NCBI GenBank assembly: GCA_018385415.1
Contig: JAHAZA010000100.1
Span: forward strand, 1-28,556
Reading direction: 5' to 3'
Length of the DNA stretch: 28,556 nucleotides
Origin: Treponema sp.
GTDB taxonomy: Bacteria; Spirochaetota; Spirochaetia; Treponematales; Treponemataceae
The notes below the pieces were generated by a model. That model did no database searches, was not told the DNA's origin, and saw only the letters and a list, made by a program, of their open reading frames with translations. Positions 7,058 through 15,215 of this stretch are shown one piece after another. The stretch's first letter is position 1. Every line of letters begins with the position of its first letter. Both the position numbers and the translations under genes were made by a program.

Positions 7058-9646
7058 ATGAAACTTAAATCATGGACTTATTGTGTCCTGGGAGTTGTTA
7101 CAGTTTGTACAATCATCCTGGGTGCAACATTAGGTCTTGGTCTTGCCAAGACTTTTGATACAAAAAACTCTGAACAGTTTACTCAGATCACACAGGCTCT
7201 TCCAACAAAGATTCTTGATATCAATGGAGAATTGATTACAGAATTTACTTCTGAAGAAAAGCGTGACATCATTACAATTTATGAAATACCACAGCACATG
7301 CTTGATGCGCTCATTACCCGTGAAGATAGAATTTTCTATGAGCATTCAGGCTTTAATGTAATCGCAATTTTCCGTGCTGTTGTTGGTCAGATTTTTCATA
7401 TCTCTTGGGGTGGTGGTTCCACATTAACACAACAGATTGCTGGTACACTTTATTGTGACCGTAAGGATATATCCGTTAAACGTAAGCTCAAGGAATTATG
7501 GTGGGCCATTCAGATGGAACGCCGCTATTCAAAAAATGAAATTCTTGAAATCTATTTGAATAAGATTTATTTCGGTGGTGGTACATACGGCGTAAACGCT
7601 GCAAGTAAATATTACTTCGGTCATTCTGCAAGAGAAATCACTCCAGCCGAATCTGCAATCCTCGTAATCCAGCTTTCAAACCCTGCTTTCTATAACCCAT
7701 TTGAACATCCAAACGTTGCAAAAGAAAGACAGAAATATGTTTTGGATTCCATGGTTTCAGAAGGCTACATCACACAGGAGCAGAGTGAAAGTTCTTATGA
7801 TGATTACTGGCTCAACTTTGACTATAACCGTACTGATACTTCAGCATTCTTTATGCGTGAAGATAAAGCCCCCTGGTTCAGTGAATATGTACGTCGAGAA
7901 CTTGAAAGTATGATTTATGGTGACAGTGACATTTACTCAAGTGGCTTTACTGTAAATACAACTGGAAATCTTTCTCATCTCCGCGCTGCAACTGATATCA
8001 TGGAAAAAGCAATCGTAAATGCTAACAAACAGTATCAGGACGAATTGAAATATAAGAGACGCTATGCATTAGGAACATATATTCCTATGAGCGAATTTTG
8101 TATCCTTCTCTTTAACTTGAAGGCACTTAAGATGTCCAAACAGCGCTCTCATACTCAGACCCTCAACAACTTTACTACAAATCTTACACCTATCATTGAT
8201 ATGTTCTCTATTCTTTGTGGTATTGAAGATTTAAAAGTAGGAATCATCAATCGCGCTACACAGATGGCACAAGATAAAGCAAAAGAGACAACTGTTGAAG
8301 GAACTCTTATCAACATTGAAAACGATACAGGTTATATCACAGCAATTGTAGGCGGAAGCAAATTTGATGCAAGTAACCAGTTCATCCGTGCAACCCAGGC
8401 CCGTGTACAGCCAGGTTCTTCTATCAAACCTTTGTACTACTCTGCAGCCCTTGACACAAAGAAATTTACAGCTGCAACAAATCTTGTTGATGCCCCATAT
8501 GAGTTTACATCTCCAGATGGTTCTCCTTACCTTCCTAACAACTATGGTGGTGGATGGCACGGAAACGTACTTCTTTGGAAAGCACTTGCACTTTCACTTA
8601 ACATTCCTGCCCTTAAGGTATTGGAAGGTGTAGGATTTGAACGTGGAATTAATCGAATGGTTGATCTTCTTGGAATATCTGACAAAGAACTTCCAAGCCG
8701 TGGATTTGTTCCAGGATACCCTATTGGACTTGGAACCTGTTCTGTTCGTCCTGTTGAAATGGCCAGAGCTTATGCTGTATTTGCAAATGGCGGTAAAGCT
8801 ATTGAACCTACAGCAATCAGAACTGTTGAAGACCGAAACGGTAATATTATTATCAATAATGACCAGAAGGTCAGAGACAACATTCTTAATCCAAAACAAG
8901 TTATCTCACCAGAAAACGCATTCCTTATGACAGAGATTATGAAAAGCTCTGTAACAATCGGTACTTTGAGATATGGTGCTGCAATGCGTTCTATTGATCC
9001 AAATCTTACTGGTTCTAAATTTACATTCGTTGATAAACAAACCGGCAAAAAATTTGACATGCCTGTATCTGGTAAAACAGGTACAACACAGAACTGGGGA
9101 GATGCATGGGCAGTGGGATATACTCCATATTACACATGTGCTGTCTGGTTCGGATTTGACACTCCAGGTAAATCAATGGGTATGAGTATGACAGGTTCAT
9201 CTCTGTCAGGTCCACCTTGGGGCGACTTTATGATGTTCGCAAACAAGGATTTACCATATAAGGAATTCCCATTCCCTGAAGGTAAAGTTCACAAAGCTAC
9301 TGTATGTGCAGAAACAGGTGAATGGCCAGTAAAAGGTTGTCCTTCTGTTGTAACATTGTGGTTTATGAATGGAACAGGTGCAAGCCGTAAATGTTCACTC
9401 CATGCTGATTTGGAAGCTCAGGAAATTTTGCTTGACCGTATCATTGACGGTGCTACAATCACTGGTACTGACTTCGAAAGTGCAATTGGTGATGACAGTG
9501 AACTTGAGCTTGACCTTGACTTCCTTGATGATCTTGAAGATGATAGCTCGAAAAAGAAAAGAGATACTAAGAAAACTGATAATCCATTGATTAACGACAA
9601 CGACAATGGAATATTTGAAGGTTCAGAAAATATGTTCCTGGACTAA
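7058..9646 (+). CDS. Class A penicillin-binding protein (PBP1A type)
   Basis: 862 residues, bifunctional peptidoglycan synthase. A single N-terminal membrane segment lies at about residues 6-30. The GT51 glycosyltransferase domain carries EDRIFYEHSG (E89), GGGSTLTQQIAGT and ERRYSKNEILEIYLNKIYFG. The transpeptidase domain has SxxK (S454-S-I-K457 in PGSSIKP), SxN (S513-L-N515) and KTG (K673-T-G675). All catalytic motifs are intact. The tail (about 820-862) is strongly acidic, then lysine-rich, and probably disordered. The start is fixed: the frame is closed by a stop at 7028-7030 and the only ATG is at 7058, but no Shine-Dalgarno precedes it. It stands apart from the previous operon, behind a terminator, and is followed 50 bp later by the ParB-domain gene. 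Confidence 0.95.
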   Translation: MKLKSWTYCVLGVVTVCTIILGATLGLGLAKTFDTKNSEQFTQITQALPTKILDINGELITEFTSEEKRDIITIYEIPQHMLDALITREDRIFYEHSGFNVIAIFRAVVGQIFHISWGGGSTLTQQIAGTLYCDRKDISVKRKLKELWWAIQMERRYSKNEILEIYLNKIYFGGGTYGVNAASKYYFGHSAREITPAESAILVIQLSNPAFYNPFEHPNVAKERQKYVLDSMVSEGYITQEQSESSYDDYWLNFDYNRTDTSAFFMREDKAPWFSEYVRRELESMIYGDSDIYSSGFTVNTTGNLSHLRAATDIMEKAIVNANKQYQDELKYKRRYALGTYIPMSEFCILLFNLKALKMSKQRSHTQTLNNFTTNLTPIIDMFSILCGIEDLKVGIINRATQMAQDKAKETTVEGTLINIENDTGYITAIVGGSKFDASNQFIRATQARVQPGSSIKPLYYSAALDTKKFTAATNLVDAPYEFTSPDGSPYLPNNYGGGWHGNVLLWKALALSLNIPALKVLEGVGFERGINRMVDLLGISDKELPSRGFVPGYPIGLGTCSVRPVEMARAYAVFANGGKAIEPTAIRTVEDRNGNIIINNDQKVRDNILNPKQVISPENAFLMTEIMKSSVTIGTLRYGAAMRSIDPNLTGSKFTFVDKQTGKKFDMPVSGKTGTTQNWGDAWAVGYTPYYTCAVWFGFDTPGKSMGMSMTGSSLSGPPWGDFMMFANKDLPYKEFPFPEGKVHKATVCAETGEWPVKGCPSVVTLWFMNGTGASRKCSLHADLEAQEILLDRIIDGATITGTDFESAIGDDSELELDLDFLDDLEDDSSKKKRDTKKTDNPLINDNDNGIFEGSENMFLD

Positions 9647-9651
9647 AAATT

Positions 9652-9680
9652 CAGGTAAAACTATTAAAAGGTTTTACCTG
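9652..9680. repeat. Perfect 10-bp inverted repeat between the PBP and ParB-domain genes
   Basis: CAGGTAAAAC (9652-9661) and GTTTTACCTG (9671-9680) around a 9-nt loop. No T-run follows on the plus strand, so it is not a classical terminator. It could be an RNA processing or stability element between co-transcribed genes, or an operator for the downstream pair. Confidence 0.55.
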
Positions 9681-9696
9681 ATAACACGGAGAAATT

Positions 9697-10107
9697 ATGC
9701 TTGTTAATATTAGTGAAATAAAAGTAAGAAAGAGAGTCAGAAAAGACTTAGGTGATCTTGATGCACTAAAAGAAAGTCTTCGACGCTATGGACTTTTAAA
9801 TCCTATCACAATCGACAATAAAAATCGTCTTATTGCAGGTGAAAGACGCCTTGAAGCAGCTAAACTTTTAGGCTGGACTAATATTAACGCCGTTGTTGTA
9901 AATAATATTTCTGCCATTACTAAGCTTGAACTTGAACTTGAAGAAAACAATCAAAGAAAAGAATTTACAGATGCTGAATTACTTGAAGGATACAAACGCC
10001 TTGAACGACTTAGAAATCCAAGCATATTCAGAAAAATTCTTAATGCTATTGTAAGATTCTTTGAATGGATTTTCGAAAGCATTGCAAAGCTTTTTAAGAA
10101 AAAGTAA
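9697..10107 (+). CDS. Short ParB N-terminal-domain protein with amphipathic C-terminus
   Basis: 136 residues. The ParB/Srx fold is clear: RYGLLNPITID, the box LIAGERRLEAAKLLGW (GERR at 48-51, the nucleotide-contacting motif of ParB) and EENNQRKEFTDAEL (83-94, like the ENLQRED motif). A true ParB would continue with a helix-turn-helix and a dimerisation domain, about 280 residues in all. Here the domain ends after one helix and is replaced by about 28 residues (108-136) rich in Phe, Ile, Trp and Lys, which look like an amphipathic membrane-binding helix ending KLFKKK. It is therefore probably not a centromere-binding ParB; role unknown. GGAG lies about 6 nt before the ATG. rlmJ starts 3 nt after its stop. 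Confidence 0.8.
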   Translation: MLVNISEIKVRKRVRKDLGDLDALKESLRRYGLLNPITIDNKNRLIAGERRLEAAKLLGWTNINAVVVNNISAITKLELELEENNQRKEFTDAELLEGYKRLERLRNPSIFRKILNAIVRFFEWIFESIAKLFKKK

Positions 10108-10110
10108 GTT

Positions 10111-11031
10111 ATGCTCAGTTACAGACACGCGTTTCATGCAGGAAATCACGCAGATATTTTAAAACATTCTGTTCTGATTAATATACTGGAAAGCTTAAAT
10201 ACAAAGGACAAACCCTACACTATTTTTGAAACCCATTCTGGAAGTGGTGTCTATAACCTGGAAGATGAACGAAGCTTAAAAACAAACGAAGCAAAACAGG
10301 GAATTTTATCCTTATTACCTCAAATGGATGAACTGGACTTTCCAGAAAGCCTTTCTAACTATTACAAAATCACATCATTATATAAACGACATAAGTGTTA
10401 TCCAGGCTCCATCGAACTGGAACGTATATTTACAAAACCAGATTGTACACATATCATCAGCGAATTGAATAATTCTGAAATAGAGACATTAAAAAAAAAT
10501 GTATCTAATGAACCACTTGTAATAGTTAACACTGAAAAAAAATGCGTTAGAACTCAAGTGCATCATAGAGATGGTTTTGAAACTGTATTGTCCCTTACCC
10601 CACCTGCAATAAAACGGGGATTATGTCTGATCGATCCAAGCTACGAAGAAAAAGATGAATACAAGGATACAGGTAATGCTGTTATAAAGATTCACAGAAA
10701 ATGGAATGTTGGAATTATTGCATTGTGGTATCCATTACTTGCTCATCGCGCAATCGAAATTGAACAGATGAAAAATAATATTATAGCAAATGTAAAAGCA
10801 TTTAATTCTAACACAAACATTCTTGATGCACGACTTTGTATAAATACAGCAGACTCTCATATCGAAACTGAGTTAAAGGATAATTCAGGCCCTCCACGAC
10901 TTTATGGAAGTGGCATGCTTATTATCAACTTTCCATGGAAGCTTGATGAAAAAACACAGGCAAACCTTGATTACATTACAAAGCACATTTATAAAAATGA
11001 AAAAACATCATTTTCAATAATGACATATTAA
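10111..11031 (+). CDS. rlmJ: 23S rRNA (adenine(2030)-N6)-methyltransferase RlmJ
   Basis: 306 residues, slightly longer than the E. coli enzyme (about 280). The N-terminus LSYRHAFHAGNHADILKH is the family signature, followed by FETHSGSGVYNL (SAM-binding region) and the catalytic motif LIDPSYEEKDEY (D175-P-S-Y178, equivalent to DPPY). It methylates A2030 of 23S rRNA using SAM, in the cytoplasm. The start is 3 nt after the ParB-domain gene's stop, so translation is probably coupled to that gene. A strong terminator begins at its stop codon. Confidence 0.92.
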   Translation: MLSYRHAFHAGNHADILKHSVLINILESLNTKDKPYTIFETHSGSGVYNLEDERSLKTNEAKQGILSLLPQMDELDFPESLSNYYKITSLYKRHKCYPGSIELERIFTKPDCTHIISELNNSEIETLKKNVSNEPLVIVNTEKKCVRTQVHHRDGFETVLSLTPPAIKRGLCLIDPSYEEKDEYKDTGNAVIKIHRKWNVGIIALWYPLLAHRAIEIEQMKNNIIANVKAFNSNTNILDARLCINTADSHIETELKDNSGPPRLYGSGMLIINFPWKLDEKTQANLDYITKHIYKNEKTSFSIMTY

Positions 11032-11060
11032 AAAAGGTTCTGCTTTTGCAGAACCTTTTT
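11031..11060. terminator. Bidirectional terminator between rlmJ and clpB
   Basis: AAAAAGGTTCTGC (11031-11043) pairs perfectly with GCAGAACCTTTTT (11048-11060) around a TTTT loop. The A-run on one side and T-run on the other let it end both convergent genes, rlmJ (+) and clpB (-). Confidence 0.9.
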
Positions 11061-11063
11061 CTA

Positions 11064-13667
11064 CTATTCCGACTTGAAGGAAAGAACATTCAGGCCATTT
11101 TCTGCATAAACTTTAAGTTTTGAATTATCTTTTATAACATCAGAAAGCATAAGTTTAGCCAAAGGATTTTCAAGATATGTTTGAATTGCACGCTTTACAG
11201 GTCTTGCACCAAATTCAGGTTCATAGCCATTTTCAACAAGGAAATCAATGGCAGACTGTTCAACACATAATGTAATATGTTTATTGTCCAAACGTCCCTG
11301 AACTCTTGCGACTTGAGCTTTTACAATCTGTTCAATACAATCTTTGTCCAATCGAGAAAACATTACTGTCTCATCAATACGATTCAAAAATTCAGGTCTA
11401 AACTTAAGCTTTAGCATATCATTTACAGGACCCTTTAATTCTTCAAGCTTTTCTTTAGTATCAGCCTGAAGAATCATGTCACTTCCAAGATTGCTTGTCA
11501 TGATAATAATTGTATTTTTAAAATCTACAACTCTACCCTGACCATCAGTTAATCTTCCATCATCAAGAACCTGAAGCAGAATATTAAACACATCTGGATG
11601 AGCTTTTTCAATTTCATCAAACAGAACAACACTATATGGTCTTCTGCGAACAGCTTCAGTAAGTTGCCCACCTTCATCATATCCAACATATCCAGGAGGA
11701 GCACCAATCAAACGAGTTACACTGAACTTTTCCATATATTCAGTCATATCAATTCTTGTTAATGCTTTTTCATCGTTAAAAAGGAAATCCGCAAGAGTTT
11801 TCGCAAGTTCAGTTTTACCTACACCAGTTGGCCCGATAAAGAGGAAACTACCCAATGGTTTGTTTGGATCACTTAAGCCGCTTCTATTTCTTCTTATTGC
11901 ATCACTTACAACCTGGACAGCTTCATTCTGTCCCATTACTCGTTTATGGAGAACATTTTCCAGTTCAAGGAATTTCTTTTTTTCTGAACTCATCATTTTA
12001 CTAACAGGAATGCCAGTCCAGCTTGATACAACATTTGCAATATCTTCTTCTGTAACTTCCTGGCGTAATAAAGAATCTTCTGAACGATTATCTAAATCTT
12101 TTTTTGAATTTTCTTTATCAGCAATTTCATTTAATTCCTTAGTAAGTGATGGAATAATACTGTATCTAAGTTCAGCAGCTTTTTCCAGGTTTCCTTCTCG
12201 AGTGTACATTTCTTCTTGAGAATGTGCTTTTTCTAGTTTTTCCTTTAACAGTCTAGACTGATCAATTTTATTTTTCTCAGAAAGCCATTGAGCTTTCAGT
12301 TGATCACGTTCTTTGATTTCTGCTTGTAATTCTTCTTCAAGTTTTACAAGTCTTTCTTTAGATGCCAAATCCTGCTCTTTCTGTAAAGACTGCTTTTCAA
12401 TTGAAAGCTGCATTATTTTTCTTTCAGCCTGATCAAGTTTCGTAGGCTGACTTTCAATTTCTATTTTAATTCTACTTGCTGCTTCATCTACAAGATCTAT
12501 GGCTTTATCAGGCATAAAACGAGTTGTTATATAGCGATTTGATAATATTGCTGCAGCAACAAGGGCCTCATCATTTATACGGACGCCATGATGAACTTCA
12601 TATTTTTCCCTTAAACCTCTAAGAATTGCAATTGTATCTTCAACACTTGGTTCCTTACAGTAAACCTGCTGAAATCTGCGTTCCAGTGCAGCATCCTTTT
12701 CAATATATTTCCTATACTCATCAAGTGTTGTTGCACCAATAGCTTTCAATTCACCACGTGCCAATGCTGGTTTTAAAAGATTTGAGGCATCTGTTCCACC
12801 TTCAGAACTTCCGGCACCTACAATAGTATGAAGTTCATCAATAAAAAGAATTATTCTTCCTTCGCTTTTTTGAACTTCTTTTATTACTGATTTAAGGCGC
12901 TCTTCAAATTCCCCGCGAAATTTTGCTCCTGCAACAAGTGCGCCAAGATCAAGTGATAACAATCTTTTATCCTTAAGGCTGTCAGGAACATCTCCTGATG
13001 CAATTCTTCTTGCAAGTCCTTCAACGACGGCTGTCTTACCAACACCTGGCTCACCTATAAGAACCGGATTATTTTTAGTACGACGGCTTAATACCTGCAT
13101 AACACGTCTGATTTCGTCATCCCGTCCAATAACTGGATCAATCTTATCTTGACGGGCAAGAGCGGTTAAATCACGACAGTATTTTTCAAGAGAACGAATT
13201 GAGCTTTCCGGATCCTGAGAATCTACACGATTATTTCCTCTTACAGTCTGTAATGATTGAAGAATTTTTCCTTTAGTGATTCCTGATTTGGAAAGTAAAT
13301 TACCGGCAGTATCTTGATTTTCAGAAAGAGCTAATAAAATATGTTCACACGAAAGATATTCGTCTTTCAATGCTGCCATTTCATTTTCTGCTTTCGAAAG
13401 AACTTTAGCCAGCATTGAAGAAAGAGTTAACTGATTATTCCCTGTAACCTTTGGAATAGCCTTAAGCTCTTCCTGTGCTTTTTTTGTCAACTGAGAAACA
13501 TTTACTCCAATATTCTCTACAATTGGAGAAACAATCCCATCCTGCTGCTGAAGAAGAGAAATGAGCATATGTAATGTTGTAATTTCTGAATGATCATTCT
13601 TTGAAGCAATTGAACTTGCTTCCTGCAAAGCCTCTTGGGCTTTAATTGTAAATTTTTCGTAATTCAT
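11064..13667 (-). CDS. clpB: ATP-dependent disaggregase chaperone ClpB
   Basis: 867 residues, full length. Order: Clp N-domain repeats (1-145), AAA1 with Walker A GEPGVGKT (205-212) and Walker B ILFIDE, a coiled-coil middle domain (about 405-525), and AAA2 with Walker A GPTGVGKT (612-619) and pore loop GYVGYDEGG. The middle domain separates ClpB from ClpA and ClpC. It rescues aggregated proteins with DnaK in the cytoplasm. It starts at an ATG with no convincing Shine-Dalgarno, 37 bp after the terminator of the upstream operon, so its promoter must lie in those bases or it depends on read-through. No CIRCE element was seen there. Confidence 0.97.
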   Translation of the reverse strand: MNYEKFTIKAQEALQEASSIASKNDHSEITTLHMLISLLQQQDGIVSPIVENIGVNVSQLTKKAQEELKAIPKVTGNNQLTLSSMLAKVLSKAENEMAALKDEYLSCEHILLALSENQDTAGNLLSKSGITKGKILQSLQTVRGNNRVDSQDPESSIRSLEKYCRDLTALARQDKIDPVIGRDDEIRRVMQVLSRRTKNNPVLIGEPGVGKTAVVEGLARRIASGDVPDSLKDKRLLSLDLGALVAGAKFRGEFEERLKSVIKEVQKSEGRIILFIDELHTIVGAGSSEGGTDASNLLKPALARGELKAIGATTLDEYRKYIEKDAALERRFQQVYCKEPSVEDTIAILRGLREKYEVHHGVRINDEALVAAAILSNRYITTRFMPDKAIDLVDEAASRIKIEIESQPTKLDQAERKIMQLSIEKQSLQKEQDLASKERLVKLEEELQAEIKERDQLKAQWLSEKNKIDQSRLLKEKLEKAHSQEEMYTREGNLEKAAELRYSIIPSLTKELNEIADKENSKKDLDNRSEDSLLRQEVTEEDIANVVSSWTGIPVSKMMSSEKKKFLELENVLHKRVMGQNEAVQVVSDAIRRNRSGLSDPNKPLGSFLFIGPTGVGKTELAKTLADFLFNDEKALTRIDMTEYMEKFSVTRLIGAPPGYVGYDEGGQLTEAVRRRPYSVVLFDEIEKAHPDVFNILLQVLDDGRLTDGQGRVVDFKNTIIIMTSNLGSDMILQADTKEKLEELKGPVNDMLKLKFRPEFLNRIDETVMFSRLDKDCIEQIVKAQVARVQGRLDNKHITLCVEQSAIDFLVENGYEPEFGARPVKRAIQTYLENPLAKLMLSDVIKDNSKLKVYAENGLNVLSFKSE

Positions 13668-13704
13668 ATCTTTAATGTACTAACATTTTTTTATAACGGC
13701 AATT
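13668..13704 (-). promoter_or_regulatory. Candidate clpB promoter
   Basis: On the minus strand TTGCCG (13702-13697), a 17-bp spacer and TACATT (13679-13674), each 4 of 6 consensus. Seven bases downstream of the -10 is 13667, the A of the clpB ATG. The match is weak, but the space between the upstream terminator and clpB allows little else. Confidence 0.35.
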
Positions 13705-13737
13705 AAAAAAAACACCAGAAACTTTGTGTTTCCGGTG
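13705..13737 (-). terminator. Rho-independent terminator of the fusA-to-tocopherol-cyclase-like operon
   Basis: On the minus strand CACCGGAAAC (13737-13728) pairs with GTTTCTGGTG (13722-13713), 10 bp with one G-U pair and a 5-nt loop, followed by T8 (A-run 13705-13712). Confidence 0.85.
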
Positions 13738-13747
13738 CCTTCAATAT

Positions 13748-14917
13748 TTATTGCATTTTTTCATCGACTGTACCAAATTCACTGATACAGTTTTCAATTT
13801 TTGCATGCTGAATCAATTCAAGATTCTTTCTAAATTTTTTGTAAAGTCTGATTTCACCAATTCCGTGAGAGCCACTTAAAACCTTCTGGACTTTATGATT
13901 TCCTTCAGGAATTTCATAATCTCTTACAAGCATCATTTGCGCAGAACAGAATATATCAATATCACACACATATTTTTTATGAGTTAAACTGATCGTCCAA
14001 TGAAGCTGCTCATCTGCTTCTTCTCCAGGTACAGGAGCACAGTTATAGATAATCGAATATTTATTAAATTTACCACTTGGGGAAAAATTGAAAACTTCAT
14101 CTTCAAATTTACATAAAACAAACAGCTTTGACTCATATGATCCCTGTACAACAAAGCAGGAATTTTCCATGAGTTTTCCAGAGAATATACTTGTCATTTT
14201 ATCTGAAGCAAGGTGGTAAAATGGAATTGGAAAATGTTTACCCCAGTTTTTATCAGAATAACCATAGCAAAGTTTTGGTGTAACTGAATATTCCTCATCA
14301 TCAATAACAATGCGACCTGTAAATACAGTTTTAATTCCACCAGGAAGCCATGATGTATCATCCTTAGAAATAATTTCAGGAAAGTCTGACACTCTTTCAT
14401 AGTGAAGATTCCACTGAATTGATCCGCTCTGGCTCATATATTCAGGATATTTTACGGACTCAGATTTTGTAAGTGAAAGACTTCCATTTAATGTATCATC
14501 AGAAAAAACAATATCATTTATCTGCATGTTAAAATGTTTCTTATCAATTGTAAGTTCACTGAAGTTATAAAATCTGTTTATTTGTTTTCGATTTTCACCA
14601 TAAATACCGGCACGAACTGCTACAAACGAAGGAACAACAGTCTCCTCTGCATTCATACTTCTAATTTTAGTATTACCGGTTAAAGCAGCTTGTAAATCTT
14701 CTGTTTTAAATTTTGGTCTTGATTTTTGAGTTAGAATAAATTCATTTGGGGAAATTGAAGGATTCTCTATTAAAAGCTCTATAAAAAAGCAATCTTCTTT
14801 TCCTGTAGTAACATTTTTTCCGGTAAAGAAATAACGCCAACAGTCAAATCCATTTTTACGAAGGGATCCTTTTAATTTATATCCATTTTTCTTGATAGTA
14901 GCTTTTGAAATTGCCAT
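13748..14917 (-). CDS. Tocopherol-cyclase-like (lipocalin-type) protein
   Basis: 389 residues. The central motif LCYGYSDKNWGKHFP (about 217-230) followed by a PFYHLAS stretch, and the N-terminal FDCWRYFFTGKNVTTGKED, resemble the tocopherol cyclase/AttH-type calycin fold (patterns G-W-Y-F-K near the N-terminus and Y-x-D-K-N-W-G-x-x-F-P in the middle). Many bacteria lacking tocopherol carry such homologues, and their ligands are unknown. No signal peptide. It is the last gene of the minus-strand operon, with AAGGAT 6 nt upstream of the ATG and a terminator just after its stop. The family call is from motif memory; DUF2804 or a related calycin family is the alternative. Confidence 0.55.
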   Translation of the reverse strand: MAISKATIKKNGYKLKGSLRKNGFDCWRYFFTGKNVTTGKEDCFFIELLIENPSISPNEFILTQKSRPKFKTEDLQAALTGNTKIRSMNAEETVVPSFVAVRAGIYGENRKQINRFYNFSELTIDKKHFNMQINDIVFSDDTLNGSLSLTKSESVKYPEYMSQSGSIQWNLHYERVSDFPEIISKDDTSWLPGGIKTVFTGRIVIDDEEYSVTPKLCYGYSDKNWGKHFPIPFYHLASDKMTSIFSGKLMENSCFVVQGSYESKLFVLCKFEDEVFNFSPSGKFNKYSIIYNCAPVPGEEADEQLHWTISLTHKKYVCDIDIFCSAQMMLVRDYEIPEGNHKVQKVLSGSHGIGEIRLYKKFRKNLELIQHAKIENCISEFGTVDEKMQ

Positions 14918-14978
14918 AAAATAATCCTTTTAAAAGTCGTCGATTATTTTATCGGCAATTTCAATATATGAATTTAGA

Positions 14979-15194
14979 TTATTTGAAAATTTTATCCAGT
15001 GTTTTTCCGATATCAGTTTTATCAGGAAAATTTTCATCAAGGAATTCAAATGCATCAACTGCATCACGCTGGCAATGTTCGTACCAGATAGCATATAATT
15101 CCGGTTTTACTTCATCTCCTGGATATGGCGCACCCTGAACATCAGAAACAAGATTTTTAATAATTTCTAAGCATTTTTCTAAGTTTTTGTCCAT
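14979..15194 (-). CDS. Small acidic hypothetical protein
   Basis: 71 residues, strongly acidic and helical at both ends, with a central QGAPYPGDEVKPELYAIWYE segment. I do not recognise a family. It is probably real: AAGGAC lies 6 nt before the ATG, it sits 21 bp after the M16 protease gene and 61 bp before the next gene in the same direction, and composition matches its neighbours. No signal peptide or membrane segment. Confidence 0.65.
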   Translation of the reverse strand: MDKNLEKCLEIIKNLVSDVQGAPYPGDEVKPELYAIWYEHCQRDAVDAFEFLDENFPDKTDIGKTLDKIFK

Positions 15195-15215
15195 ATATAA
15201 GTCCTTATATTAGAA

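Noticed and set aside
9697..10107. ParB-domain gene as sign of a plasmid or chromosome origin
   Set aside because: No parA, parS-like repeats, DnaA boxes or gidA/dnaA neighbours, and the protein lacks the DNA-binding domain.
11860..12219. A 119-codon plus-strand frame inside clpB
   Set aside because: Lies antisense to the conserved AAA2 and middle-domain coding sequence; its Ser/Leu/Phe-rich translation is a reverse-strand shadow.
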